NCBI GenBank assembly: GCA_037176885.1
Contig: JAWWNJ010000079.1
Location: 434,001 to 498,000 of the forward strand
Length of the DNA stretch: 64,000 nt
DNA from: Favolaschia claudopus
Taxonomy: Eukaryota; Basidiomycota; Agaricomycetes; Agaricales; Mycenaceae
Direction of reading: 5' to 3'
Below the pieces are notes generated by a model. It saw only the letters and a program-made list of their open reading frames with translations, was not told where the DNA came from and did no database searches. The position numbers and the translations under genes were made by a program. Shown one piece after another: positions 12,171-24,011 of the stretch; the first letter of the stretch is position 1, and the number at the start of each line of letters is the position of its first letter.

Positions 12171-12538
12171 TGCCGCCCCGTAATTTATCAACCACACTTC
12201 ATGTTGTCTGTCATTTGGAGACGGCAAACATGGCACGGGGAAATTATAGAAAACCACTGATGATCATGGAGTGGCGGCTCGCCGTTCTTCGCATCCCCGG
12301 GCGCCTACCCAGAAGAAGGACGAACGGAATGGAGGTACACAGGGTAGAGGATTTACTGTGCTTGTCTCGAAGTGTGGTTGGCAATGATGGCTCGGTCGCT
12401 GGAAGAGGAGGCAATCACCGAAAGAGTCGGAAACCCAACATATTTTGCGAGTTTACCCGGAGGAGATTGGGCAACAGTGCAGATTCTTAGAGAGCAGAGC
12501 TCTGAGCGCCGTGATGAATGCAGGAAGCAAGCAGTTCT
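12171..12538. other. no recognisable gene
   Basis: Upstream flank of membrane paralogue 3; nothing supported. Confidence 0.5.
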
Positions 12539-13148
12539 CACTCGGCAAAAACCGTAGTTTAGGACCCTCCTAAATTGAAAGAAAAACTTTTAATTTTGGC
12601 AACGAATTGAGTTGGCCCTAAACTGATCCAAAAATGTTAAGTATAGGCCCAACAAAAACTGTTCCCAAAACATCGAGTTTTGGCAACAGTTTCTGAGGGT
12701 CCGAAACAAAAAGATTTAGACATACCTAAACGGCTCCCAAAACGATTCGTTTTGGGAAGGATTTTGGTTGCACCGAAACAATAAGTTTCGGCAACAGTTT
12801 CGGCGGTGTTGCCGAAACTTATTGTTCTAGACAGCCCAAAAGGACTTTTGGAAGCACCAAAACAATAAGTTTCGGTAACACCGCCAAAACTGTTGCCGAA
12901 ACTTATTGTTTCGGTGCGACCAAAACCCCTCCCAAAACCAAATCTTTTGGAAAGCATTTAGGTGCGTCTCATTCTCTTCCTTTCGGACTTTCGGAAACCG
13001 TTGCCGAAACTTGATGTTTTGGGAACGGTTTTTGTTGGTCCTTTACTTAACGTTTTTGTATCAGTTTAGGGCCAACTCAATTCGTTGCCAAAATTTAAAG
13101 TTTTTCTTTCAATTTAGGAGGGTCCTAAACTACGGTTTTTGCCGAGTG
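12539..13148. mobile_element. 610-bp inverted-repeat element with iterated internal hairpins
   Basis: The ends are inverted copies beginning CACTCGGCAAAAACCGTAGT and continue as arms of about 300 bp each, with indels. The interior is built from repeats of a CCGAAACTTATTGTTTCGG-like unit in both orientations, so shorter nested hairpins form inside the long one. Two small open frames with Phe-Gly repeats come from this repeat. There is no transposase. A clear target-site duplication was not found; only TCT is shared by the flanks. Confidence 0.75.
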
Positions 13149-13440
13149 TCTTGTTACGAGAGCGGATCACGATCCGTTTCAACGCGGTCCCGTGACAGTT
13201 GCTTTCGTTGCGAGTTTCGTTTTGCGGGGTACGATAATTATTATATAGCGATCTGAGATTCAGCTAATTCAATAGAGCTGCATTGAATGTACCCAAATTC
13301 AATCACACTTTTCAATGTTGATAGCATTTTACTTGGTTGGATTCGCGACGGACCGCCCAGACACAAAATGGTGTTTAATTGTTTATTGAATTTAGTCGGT
13401 TCAATGTTAGGACTGAGTCCGAGTCCCAGCAGGAAGTTTA
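13149..13440. other. AT-rich spacer without gene
   Basis: Contains scattered ATTCAAT-type motifs; nothing supported as a gene. Confidence 0.5.
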
Positions 13441-13499
13441 ATGACCTGTTGTGCGTCGAATAAACACACTTTGCGATGTTGGAGTGTTAGTCCTACTTT

Positions 13500-16150
13500 C
13501 TCCGTGAATCAAGTTCGATTCGATTCCGGGGTAGGCCGTGTTGCCATTGTCGAGGCGGTTCTGTTTCGGTCTTTGGCTATGAGTGAAGTGCCTAGAATAC
13601 TAACTCTGTTGCGTGCTGGGTGGATACACACCCCACTTGTCACCCTGTTCGATTCGGGGACAGGATTTTTAGTTTCCTTCTATTGCTTGTTTTGAACGCC
13701 GATTGAGAATCACATGGGGTGGTCGGAATGCCAGTGCAAGGGGAGATCAATTACTTACTTTTGGTAAATGGGGCGTAGGAAGGAAGGAAGGTTTGAGAAG
13801 GACTCGGAGGGGAAAGGCGGCATAAGCTGCAGATGAAATTTAGAATGAGTAACGAGAATTATTGACAGACAGAGGCGGGCGGGTGGGTGAAAAGATAGGG
13901 ATCCTGCGTATGCGTTGATGTTGAATTTACCTCCGAATGTTCGTCACTGGATTGAAAACTGAAGATCAACCTACTTGCTTCAACCGTTCAATCGGAATCC
14001 TTCGGCCTAGGCCTGTTGCGTGCTGGATACCATATATTACTGACACGCCCCGGGCGATGCTGAATATTAGTGATGATCTGTGCGTTCGATTCGATTCTGG
14101 GACAGACTTCAGGATGTGAGGACCATTTTTCTTGATCTCGTTCGTTCGGTCAAGATTTCACCGCAATTACGATTGACGCGCGTTTGAAATTCGATTCGGT
14201 ACAGTCTGCCAGACTGGATTGACTGACAATGAGGTTTAAGCGTCGGCGATGGGCGGGAGTGAGTTTGGGGGGTTGATATATAGATTCTCGATCTTCAAGG
14301 CACGTGTGACGTTGTATTCGATGCTGGTGAGAAGAATACGCATTCCGGGATGGGAACAGAGACGAGCGGACCATGAACTTGAAGATGCCGTCGGGGTTAA
14401 GTTTTTTAGGAGGCTGGAGGCTGGAGCGAGGGATGTGTGGTGCTTGGCGATTGGGGACGACGATGCCAGAGAATTGATAGCAAGGAGACTCGAGAGGGAT
14501 GGGAAGTGGATAAGTAGTTTTTGTTGAGTCAGTGTGCTGCGGCCTGGTACTGTGCAGACAAGTTATCGCTTCCCACCCATGCAGCCTGTTCGATTCGGGC
14601 CATGGGTTTGATTCAAAGGCTGTTCAATTATTTTTTTCGCTGTCGACTCGGAGTCGGGGTTGGGCTGCGGCTGACCCCGGGAAGGAGTTGCGAGGGATTT
14701 CAAGGGATTGGATTTTTCGCAGATCATTGGAAGCCAGGTGGACAATATAAATGGCGCGGACGTTCTTGTTCTCGACTCGGAAGGAAGCGAACGCCGAACG
14801 AAGTAAAGCGGTACGGACGACGGAACGGCAAAGAAGGAGCTGACTATAGTTCAAATCGGGGACGCCGCCTAAGGCTATGCGAAAGTGAACGACATTGACG
14901 GCTTTTTTTCTGAGTATTCTAACAGTGGAGGTTGATTATTAGCTTACTTACTTGCTCAAGTGCAGCGTTTGCCCGAAATACCCAAGCCTAGGCGTGCAGC
15001 GAGCGAGCACATGCAGCCTGCGATGTAGTAACATGCTTTGATTCGGATGAACCCTGTTCGATTCGGGAGGCTTTGAGCCGCAGGAGCGCGAATATTTTTC
15101 CCCCCGAGGATAGAGGGTTCCGGTGAGTGTTGTGCTTGTCGTAGGTGTTGGTTGAGAATCGCAGCAGGGCAAGGGAAGATATATAGTATCGACAAGAATG
15201 GGAAACGGGTAATTTGTGTCGATTCAAGTTGAAGCCTGTTCGATTCAGGCCTGGCCCATGGATTCGGTTGGCGCCTTTTTGCTGTTGATTAATTTGGAGT
15301 TGGGCTGCGAATGGTTCGAAGAGAAGTTCCAAAGGATCCGATTGTACAATCGGAAGTGAGGCTGGGAGGACATAAGATGCAAGCGCGGCGGTGCTTGTTC
15401 TTTTAATGTCAGAAGTCAACCGGTAGTGGAACGGCGAAAACCTTCAAGTAACAACGGTTAGTAGTGTACGAGAACAGAGTCTGAGTATTCGGTGGAGTGG
15501 ACTGAGGACTTTGAAGTTGGAGTTGATCTTATTTAGGGGGCGGGAGCGAGGGAGGGGTGGTGAATGAATGCCTTGTGGATGAGGACGCCAGAGGAAGATA
15601 TCAAGGTCGAGACGAATGGGAAGTGGACAAGTGGTTTGTGGTGTTGAGACAATGCGCGGCGCATACGGTGCAGATAACCGCTTCCTACCTACCCATGCGA
15701 TGTCGACGTTGATGTCAAAGCCTGTTCGATTCGGGGTCAGGCCGTGGGGTTCGTCTTGCCATCTAGTTTCGTCTTTTTTGCTGTCGATTCGGAGTTACGC
15801 TGCAAGTTGGCTTCGGGGTTCGAGGAAAATTTAATATCGGAGTGTATTTTTGACAGTCTAAGATTACTAGGACATGAATTGCGAGCGCGGCGATGTCAGA
15901 AGTGGGTGGGCAGCGGAAAGACCCCGAAAAACCTTGCCGCCGCCGCAATGTGCCAGTAACAACAGTCAGTAGTGTGTGAGAACAGAGTCCGACAAATATC
16001 GAATGCCACTGAGTATGAGGACGACAGAGGAAGACAGCGGGGAGAGGATGTTGCATATGCAGCGGCGGGGTACGGTTTACCGTCTGGTACCGTGCAGATA
16101 AGTAACGGGTCCCGCCCATGAAGCCTGTTCGATTCGGAGTCGGGCCATGG
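13500..16150 (+). repeat. degenerate repeat array with a tRNA T-arm-like core
   Basis: The core GTTCGATTC occurs at about 13507, 13648, 14084, 14588, 15054, 15238, 15722 and 16125, always on the plus strand. It is usually inside GCCTGTTCGATTCGGG. At 15236 the arms GCCTG/CAGGC pair perfectly around the loop, exactly like a tRNA T-arm (the polymerase III box B). Before several copies lies a GTGCAGAxAAGT-like stretch, and after them a block like TCGACTCGGAGT-GGGTTGGGCTGC. The units are 140-500 bp apart and poorly conserved between cores. This could be a cluster of tRNA-derived SINE fragments or a decayed tandem repeat. No intact tRNA can be folded from it. Confidence 0.45.
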
Positions 16151-16767
16151 GTGTATCTTGTGCTGTGTTCCACTTTTTTGCGGGCGACTCGGTTAGGCCA
16201 CAGCTAGAAGGAGCTGAGAATGAAGTGGATTTTCGCAGGTTATCAGCGGACATAAGATGCAAAGTGGACAAGAGCAGACAATAGCGTGGTGGTCCTTGTT
16301 CTCGATTTAGAGCAAAGGAATCTGCCAGTGCATGGGCAACTGGACGGCGAGCTCGTCGTAGTCGACGATTTGAAGCACTTGCAGAGCCAACGAGTCAACG
16401 ACGAAGGCGGCCATTCGTCGCCGTCGTCATCGGCGACCCGCGCCCGTGTTTCGCCAAGATGGCGGTTGCCAGGGACGACGCCAATAACCGCATGACGCCA
16501 ACAATCAATCAATCAATCAACCGTGACTTTGCCCTTGTTGTCCGTCACACCCGTCACCCGTCGTCTCTTCGTCGACATCGCTCCCTTTTCCCCTTCCCGC
16601 CGTCGAGCACCACCGTCGGAGCGACGAGCATTCCTCCCGCCCGAACCCACGTTCCTTTAAAACAACATCAGCAGCAGCAGCAGCAAGCAAAGACAGTGGT
16701 TATTCGTGCCACGTGTAGATTCTAGCTTTTTATTATACCCTCTTCGTCGTCGTCGTCAACAGCAAAG

Positions 16768-19700
16768 ATGGGCTTCGCACCGTTCCACCGCATCGGCATG
16801 CCCGGCGCACACTACCTCCGCCCTTCTGTAGGCAAGACCCCCGTCAAAAGAGCCGACGCCGCTACTCCTGACCCCAGTCCGTCTCTTCCTCTCCCTCCCC
16901 TCTGCCCTTTCCTCCTTCCTCCTCTCTATATCTGCTAACCACGCATCACCCGCACAGGCTGCGCCACGGGAGCGTTCTACACCTCCCCCAGCCTCGGCAC
17001 CTCCCTCTCCGCCTCGGCGCCCCTGCCCCTCACCTGGTCGCCCTCGCTCGCCTGCCTCCAACCCGCCCCCAGCCTCCTCGACGTATACCTCTCCGCCCCC
17101 GGCGACGCCTCCCCCCTTCTCCGCAAATGGGAGGGCGTCCCGTACGCCGCGGGCGCGTACAACCTGACGGTGAACCCCGGGTGGTATAACAGCGCTGCGG
17201 CGAAGCAGGTGCAGCTCATGGCCGTGCCCGCCGGAACGCCCGTCTTCCTCAGCACCATCCCCGCCGGGCCCGTATTCACCCTCACCTTCTCCTCTGACGC
17301 CGCCGCGGCGGGGGATGCGAATAAGGGGGAGTTAGCCGCAAGCGGCGGGACGACGACCGTCACCCCTACGACCCTCTCCGGCGTCTCGCACCACACCATG
17401 TCCGCCGGTAAGAAGGCGGCCGCGATCCTCCTCCCGCTGCTCTTCGTCGGGCTCTGCGTCCTCGCGTACCTCAAGATGAGCCGCGCCCGCGGGGCCGCCA
17501 AACGCTCTGCGTGGAGCGAGAAGCTCGACAAGCGCATGTCGACGATCAGCGCGGATTGGAAGAGTATTACGCCTGGGGGCGCGAGGGAGGGGGTGCGTGC
17601 GTCTATGGCCGTGGCGCGTAACTCGAGCTCGGTTTATGGGTATGGGAGTGTCGGAAATATTGGGAAGGTGGAAGGTGAACCTGTCGTCATGGGTGAGAAG
17701 AGTAGTGGTGTGTCGGTGCATACGGCGCGTGGGGGCAGTATCGAGATTAACGAGAAGGATCTCCCTCGTACTACTCTTGGCAATGGTGTGGGTGTCGGCG
17801 TCGGCGCGCGTCGTCCGCGCACGAACCAGAATCCCCCCGAACGCGCGAGTCGGGCGGTGTCGTTTGCGGAGAGTGCACACCCGCGGCCGAGTCTTAGCAG
17901 CACGGTGGGAGTTAGGATGAGTAGGGGGAGTCGGGCGTTCCATACGGCGAGTTATGCGGGGGATGAGGAGGATGGTGAGTTATTCTTCTTGTTTTTTTCG
18001 TGGTTTTTGTGGGATTTTTGTTCTTTTGCGGGTTTTTGCGATTTTTTGTCGATACCTACTTACATTTCGTCGTCGTTTCGCTGGTACTCTCGCATACGAT
18101 ACACACTGCCTCCCTCCTACATTACTCCTCCCCTCCCCGTACCTTCTCTTCCCTTTCCTGCTTTCGCTATTCGTTCGTTCTCCGTTTTTCGCTACCGCGT
18201 TCTGCCGTCGTTTCTCCTTACCTTCCCTCCCATCGGTCCTTCGTCGCTACCCTGCCTTCGCGTTACCTCTCTTTCCTTTCCCTATATCTCTCCATCCGCT
18301 CGTCCCCTTACCTTCTTTCCCTTGACTTGCCTTGACTCCTCGTGCCTTCGTTGCTTCCCTCCTCCTCCTCCTCCTCTCCTCCTCCCCTCCTCTCCTCCTC
18401 CTCCTCCCTACTTCTCCCGTTGTCCTTCCAATGCTAACTCGCTTTGATTTGCAGATGTGACACCCGTCCCGCCCGTGCCCGCCCTCCCCTCGCCTGCAAG
18501 GGCTGGTGCGTTCGGCGCTATTGAGCGGGCTATGAGTGGTGAGTGTTTTTCTAGGGATTTCGTTCGTTTTTTGGGGGTCTGGGGGTGGTTTTGTAATGGG
18601 GTTGTGGCGGTGGAGGTGGGGCTGCGTGCCTCGTCACGATCTTTTACCAGGCAGGCCGGGAGTGGCAGTGGGACCTACCTCCTAAGTTGTGACTTTTCGC
18701 TGCATGTGCAACAGGGTACCTATGCCTCGCCTGTCGTTTCGCCTCTGCGTCGTTGCGCCTATCGGGATACGTACGTACCCGTGACAGTTTTTCTTCCTTT
18801 ACCTTGATCCTCCTCCCTCCCTCCTCTCTCATCCCGTATCTTACGGACTTTTGCTAGGCGGATCCCCCACCATCACCTCCCCCATCAACAACAAGGTATA
18901 CGGCAACCAATCCGCATGGACCTCGGGCGAGCGCGTCGAAGGCGTGGATGGCGGGTATGGCGCGAGGAGTGTGAGTCCGACGGGGCGGGTGCATAGTGTT
19001 GTTTATCCTGGGGTGCGTTTGCGATATCTCTCCTGCCTTCCTCCTTTGTCCTTGATCTTTTGTGGGATCTGCGTTTTAAACGGGGGGTGGCGGCGCGGGG
19101 AATGCAGCGAGGAGGAGTGCCTCGTCTCCCTCGTCGTCGTCGTCACTTGCGTTGGACTCCTTGGTCGTCATTCCTCGTGAGGAGCGAGAGCGACGAACAG
19201 GAGGAGGAGTTTGTGGTGCGGGTTAGCGGGGTGTTTGTGCGTTCGTCGTTTTGAGCGGGGGTGGGTATGTTTCGAGCGGGCGGTGGTATGGGTGTAGGCG
19301 ACGAGCACGAGTACGGGCTCTGTCGCGATGAGCTCGGTGGGAGTCGGTGCTGGTGCCGCTGAGCTCAGGGATGGCGTGCTGTCTTCCTCTTGGTCCGGCC
19401 GGGGACTGTGAGCACGTTCTCCGTCTCCCCGTCGTTGTGGTTTTGGGGAGTGACTGCTCCGTTCTTTGGTTTTCCTGCTACGATCTCGTTGACTTGGTGG
19501 TGGGGTTGGTGTGCGAGATGGCGAGGCCAGGTGATGAGCATGGAGCTGGACAAGCTGAGGTTCTGCTCTTTCGTTCCTTACCCTTCCTCTTCGTTTCCTG
19601 GTGCCGGGGAAGGAGCGACGGGCGAGGTGGGCTTTATTTGGAGGTTGTCGGCGATGCCCTGCATGTTCTCCTACGGCGGTTTTAGGCTGCTGCGTTTGAG

Positions 19701-21173
19701 TCCGGGTGACGTTTTGGGTGAGGCTGTGGGCTGCGGGCACCTCGTCTTCGTCGTGGTTTTTTTGGGGGTGGCGGGGTGATAAGGATAGAGACGGCGAGGC
19801 GTATGTGTGGCTCCCGTAGCCTCTTTTCTGGGGGAAGAAGTCCCACATGCTCCTTCGCCTGCCTGCCTTTGACACTTCTCAATCTCGTCGCGTCTTCTTT
19901 TTTCCCCCTCTTTTATCTATCTCCCCTCCCGTTGTCAGTACTGACCTCTTCCCACAGACCCTCGACACCACCACCGCCATCGACGCCGACGCATCGTACT
20001 TCTCCCCCGTCACGCCTACGCCGCACCAATCCGCCTTCACCTCCGCATCCGCATATGGATCCCCTGCCGCTTTCAGCAATGCGTACGGGGGCTATGAGGA
20101 GCAGGAGGAGGGCGCGGGGAGCGCGTATCTCCCAAATACGTTTGGAAGCTTCGTTGCTACCCCCAGTCAGGGGAGCAATACGCCGAGTGATAATGGGTTG
20201 GGTGTGGAGAGTCCGAGGCAGGTTGGAGGGCCGGTGAGTTTCTTCGTTCTTCTTCTCAGCTCTTCCCCGTATTCTATTCGATCTATACCGCTTACTAACC
20301 CTCGCGACAGTTGACCCTCACCCCCGAAGATATCCGCCGTCGCATGACGATGCGGTCTGACCAGCAGGATGGGTGGCGTGCGAGTGTGGATGAGGTGTTT
20401 GGCGCATTGAGCTGTGAGTGTTTTTCTCTTTCTTCCATTCTTCCTACCCTATTCATTGACCCTACGCCTCCACAGTAATGCGCACCGGCACCTCCACCCA
20501 CAACGTCAACGGCAACAACGGCACTTTCGATAATAACAACATCAACGATATGACGGCTGAGGCGGACGCGGACGAGTATTTGTTTGCGCCGCCTGCTGAG
20601 ACGGTGTTCCAGTACCCCGGCACGCCTGCGCCTGGAAGTGGGTTTGGTAGTGAGTAGCCTTTTCGGTTTTCTTTCTCTTTGTTTTTTTGTGTGAGGGGTG
20701 GATGGGTGAAGGTGACGAATTGATCGGGTGAGGAGGAGGAGAGGCGGGCAGTGGCCCGAAAAGGGAATATTTCTTCCTCTCTCGGACACTTTATTGTTTT
20801 TCCCATTCGATACTGTGAACGGATCGATACTAACTCATTAACCTCTCCAGGCCCCAATATCCCACCCGCCCTCCCCACCGGCACCTCCTCGACCTTCCCT
20901 GCCTCCTCCGTTTCCGCCGCCTCGCCCTTCGCCATGCCAATGCAGCCCCCGACCATGTCCCCCGACGCCATGCTCCGTGCGTACGCCGCCAAGACCAAGC
21001 ATGCTTCGACTGCCACCGGCAACAGCGGGGCGGAGGTCGTGAGTGGGTTGAAGGATACGGGGATGCGGGTTTTGTATAGCGAGGGGGAGGAGGCGAGGGC
21101 GAGTAGTCCGGTTTTGATGAGGGTTGCTGGGAAGGCTGGCAAGCCCGGGAAGAGGGGGAGTGGGGGGCGGTGA
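16768..21173 (+). CDS. single-pass membrane protein with extracellular beta-sandwich-like region and long low-complexity tail
   Basis: Exons 16768-16876, 16958-17974, 18455-18538, 18858-19012, 19958-20233, 20311-20413, 20476-20649 and 20851-21173 close in frame (746 residues). After about 40 N-terminal residues comes a region, FYTSPSLGTSLSASAPLPL to GPVFTLTF, that resembles the Kre9/KNH-like extracellular fold by pattern only. Next is one hydrophobic helix (AAAILLPLLFVGLCVLAYL) followed by basic residues, then some 500 residues rich in Ser, Gly, Pro and Asn. It is predicted to be a plasma-membrane protein with a cytoplasmic tail. There is no obvious signal peptide at the chosen ATG. Introns of 480, 319 and 945 bp are unusually long here; the 945-bp one (19013-19957) may hide further exons. 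Function unknown; a wall-sensing role is only a guess. Confidence 0.7.
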
Positions 21174-22153
21174 AGTGCGGTTGAATGACTGTGGGGGAAG
21201 TGAAGTGAAGTGAACTCAATTCGCGACTTCCCTCCGACGTTTTTCTTCGATTGTGCATATTCCTCCGTTCCGGACCTCGCTCGCCCCGCGTCGCCAGCTC
21301 GACGTTCCTCTTGATTACCTGCCCTGCCTGCCTCATTGTATATCCACCCCCTTCCAACCCGCCGTCCTAGTCGACGTCGCCTCGGCCTGCCCTGTTGTCT
21401 CCTATCCTATTCGCCACCAACCCGACTATCGTCCATTGTTTCTCTAGCCATCACTCCTCGTGTGCCTCGCCTCTGGAGGCGCGTCCGCTCGCTACGTCCC
21501 CCATTGATATTATCCATCGCATCGATACTTCTTGATTTGTTTTGTTCCGTTACATTCAATCCCCGTCCTCTACCCATTCCGCAATCCCACATCTCACATA
21601 TTCCCAACCTCCCACCGCCTTCTATCTTTATCACTATCCACGAATTGGCTCGAATCGAATACCTCTCGCGTGCCTAGTGTGACGCACATTACATATCCAT
21701 GCCCCCATACCTACCTTCCTTTATTCTATCGTCGCATCGCCGCACTATTCCTTCCTATTCGAACGATCGACCGACCGGCTTCTCTTTTGACTCTTTTCTT
21801 CGTGGAGACATGACACGATATGCTGGTTTTGGAGCGTTACCTACCTGCAGTACCTACGTATACTTCGTCGGCTGGTGCGAGTGGGCGAGTGTGGTAGCGC
21901 GATGTGTTGGTGTTTACCTCTTTTCTTTGTTTTGGTCAATTCGAATCGTGTTTGTATACCCTTTTTCTTGCGAAGATGCGCGACGATGAGAAACAGGTAA
22001 GTCTGTGTTGTTCTACACGTCGCATGAAGGAAGCTTACTCGCATCCTTTCATCAAAACAACATCGTCGAGAAAAGGGTATCGAAAACAAATGAAGGTAAA
22101 CTCCATATCCCAAAAACCAAAAAACAAGAACGCGAATTCCGTGCCGTCGTCAA
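21174..22153. other. 3' untranslated and intergenic sequence
   Basis: Pyrimidine-rich sequence between the convergent membrane-protein and GH128 genes. No gene supported. Confidence 0.5.
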
Positions 22154-23121
22154 TCATGCACTCAGCAACAACTTCCCAACCGCGCTGATGCTCCCATCGT
22201 TATTGTACAGCGTCGACCCCGTCCCAACGAACTTGGCGCCATTCGGGTCGTTCTTCGAGAACAGCTGCGGCGACGTAGTCACAAAGGGGAAATACATCTC
22301 GACGAACGCGGCCTTGTCCAAGAACGCAAACGCCTGTTTGTAGTACGCGAGTTGCTGGGCCTGCGACGCGGGCGCTTGGAGCGCGAATTCGGTGACGACG
22401 ATGCGGGCGTTGGGGAAGCGTTTGTGGGCATCTTCGACGTGGGCTTTGAATTGCGCGAAGGAGGTGCCGTAGTGGTGGAGGTTGATGTAGTCGAAGAAGC
22501 ATTGGCCGGCGCAGGCGTCGAGCATTTGTTTGAGCCAGCCGAGGCCTTGGTTGGGATTTGTGGAGGAGGTGACGGCGGGGAGGGCTTTTTTGATTTTCTG
22601 CGGGGTTTAATGGGAGGTGAGGATTGGAGGATAGAGGGAAGAGAGGCTAGGGACGGACCATCGGGTTGATGTTCTGCTTGTACCACGTCGCTGCAGTCTT
22701 TGGCGAAATTCCGTTGATATCAGGCTCGTTCAGCGTGAAGAGCGTGGAGAATCCGTTCTGCTTCTGACGCGCAGCAAGCTGTTTGATAGGGGAGGAATCG
22801 CAGTCCATGCAGCGCTGCATGCCGATGAAGTTCAGGCCGCCGTTCTTGCCCGTCTTGGTCGGGGGGAGGAAAGTTTCGTAGTCGTAGCTGCATCGAGTCA
22901 ATCCATACATTGAAGATAAATCATAGATTAGCAACGGCCGCATACATAAGGTTTACAGTCCCTTGGTTGTCGTTAAGCTTCGCGGGGTCCAGCGAGCCGT
23001 TGTAGAACGGCCAGCACAGACCGCGCTTTCCCGGGCCCTTGCGCTTAACCGCAGCAGGAGCCGCGAACGAAGAGGAAGTGAGCGCGAGAGCGATAGTAAT
23101 GAATGCGGTGATAGACTTCAT
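22154..23121 (-). CDS. GH128-type secreted endo-beta-1,3-glucanase (glycosyl hydrolase catalytic core)
   Basis: Exons 23121-22946, 22887-22659 and 22597-22154 (introns 58 and 61 bp) give 282 residues, a normal length for GH128. Residues 1-20 are a classical signal peptide, and the sequence KRKGPGKR before GLCWPFYN looks like a Kex2-cleaved propeptide. Family landmarks are YDYE, the NEPD motif carrying the presumed acid/base Glu, and VVTEFALQ carrying the presumed nucleophile Glu, followed by a final GKLLLSA. GH128 enzymes (the Asl1/GLU1 group) cleave beta-1,3-glucan in fungal walls, so a role in wall remodelling or fruit-body autolysis is likely. Confidence 0.88.
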
Positions 23122-23206
23122 GATTTCTTTGCGTTACGAGGGGTATTATGGGGTGACTGGAAATGGAAGTGAGACAAAGGTGGGTGTATGGAAAGTGAGT
23201 ATGGCA

Positions 23207-23214
23207 ATTTTATA
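23207..23214 (-). promoter_or_regulatory. TATA box for the GH128 gene
   Basis: TATAAAAT on the minus strand, about 90 bp upstream of the ATG at 23121. Confidence 0.5.
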
Positions 23215-23400
23215 GGGTGGTATCGGCGCGGGATCAGCATGCGCTGATCTTGTTCCATATGAAACTTTGGTGATTGCCTACTGATCGACCGCGGCTGTGC
23301 CTGGTGCAAAGCGGAAGCGTCGCGGAAGGAATGTAGGCGCCAAGTAGGCGCAGTACGAAAATACAGAAGATCGTCGCGGACCCTACTTTGTTCCAAATGA

Positions 23401-23633
23401 GCCAGATCACTGTAACCAAAGCGTAAAATATCCTCGCACTCATAATGGAATAGTACAACACGCTTTATTCCATATTGGGGCCAACGGTAACGATTCCTGC
23501 ACCGAACGTTGTCCAGTCTACGTTCTTGTCTCGGGCGCCCTTATTCCCAATATGGAATACTGCAGTGTGTTGTATTCCATTATAAGTAGTCTGATATTTG
23601 ATCTGATAATTTTACACTTCGGCTGTGATTCGG
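23401..23633. mobile_element. MITE-like inverted-repeat element, copy 2
   Basis: A 233-bp relative of 8522-8770. The complement of its right end reads CCGAATCACAGCCGAAGTG, its left arm GCCAGATCACTGTAACCAAA. Both arms contain the ATAATGGAATAxxACAACACG block. It is inserted between the GH128 promoter and membrane paralogue 4. Confidence 0.68.
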
Positions 23634-23889
23634 ATAAACAAGGACCAATACTAATGATTTTGTGAGACTTTGTGGGCGACACAAAACCCAAATGAACGAT
23701 TTAAATCGGACTACTCTTTGGGTCGACCAATAGTAAGCTTATTCAAGTTTCTTTGACATGCACTGGGTGGGTCCAAATTTCCTTATCTCTGGTCTGGCTT
23801 TTATTGGCAGGTTGCCACGCCTTGTAACCTATTTCCAGAGACTCGCGACATACGCCGCAAAGGGTGGTTGATGTGGGGAGAGGTATTGG

Positions 23890-23898
23890 TATATTAAA
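23890..23898 (+). promoter_or_regulatory. TATA-like element for membrane paralogue 4
   Basis: TATATTAAA about 120 bp upstream of the ATG at 24012. Confidence 0.4.
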
Positions 23899-24011
23899 GG
23901 GACTCGACAGATGATATCCTCCTACGACTTGCCTACGACACCCTCTCGGCCGCTCAGCTCTCTGGCTTGTCACACCCTTCGCTTTGAACTCTGTGAATGA
24001 CCGCCCGAGCT

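Noticed and set aside
12637..12957. 106-codon frame with Phe-Gly repeats
   Set aside because: Generated by the repeated CCGAAAC units of the inverted-repeat element.
13500..16150. CRISPR-like or regular tandem array
   Set aside because: The repeated core is short, spacing ranges from 140 to 500 bp, and CRISPR does not occur in fungal nuclear DNA.
17332..17943. 203-codon antisense frame
   Set aside because: Lies opposite a well-supported coding exon; Arg/Thr/Pro-rich composition is typical of the complement of GC-rich coding sequence.
19168..19875. 235-codon minus-strand frame inside the long intron
   Set aside because: Low-complexity Arg/Pro/His/Ser sequence with no motif; more likely the complement of a G/T-rich intron.
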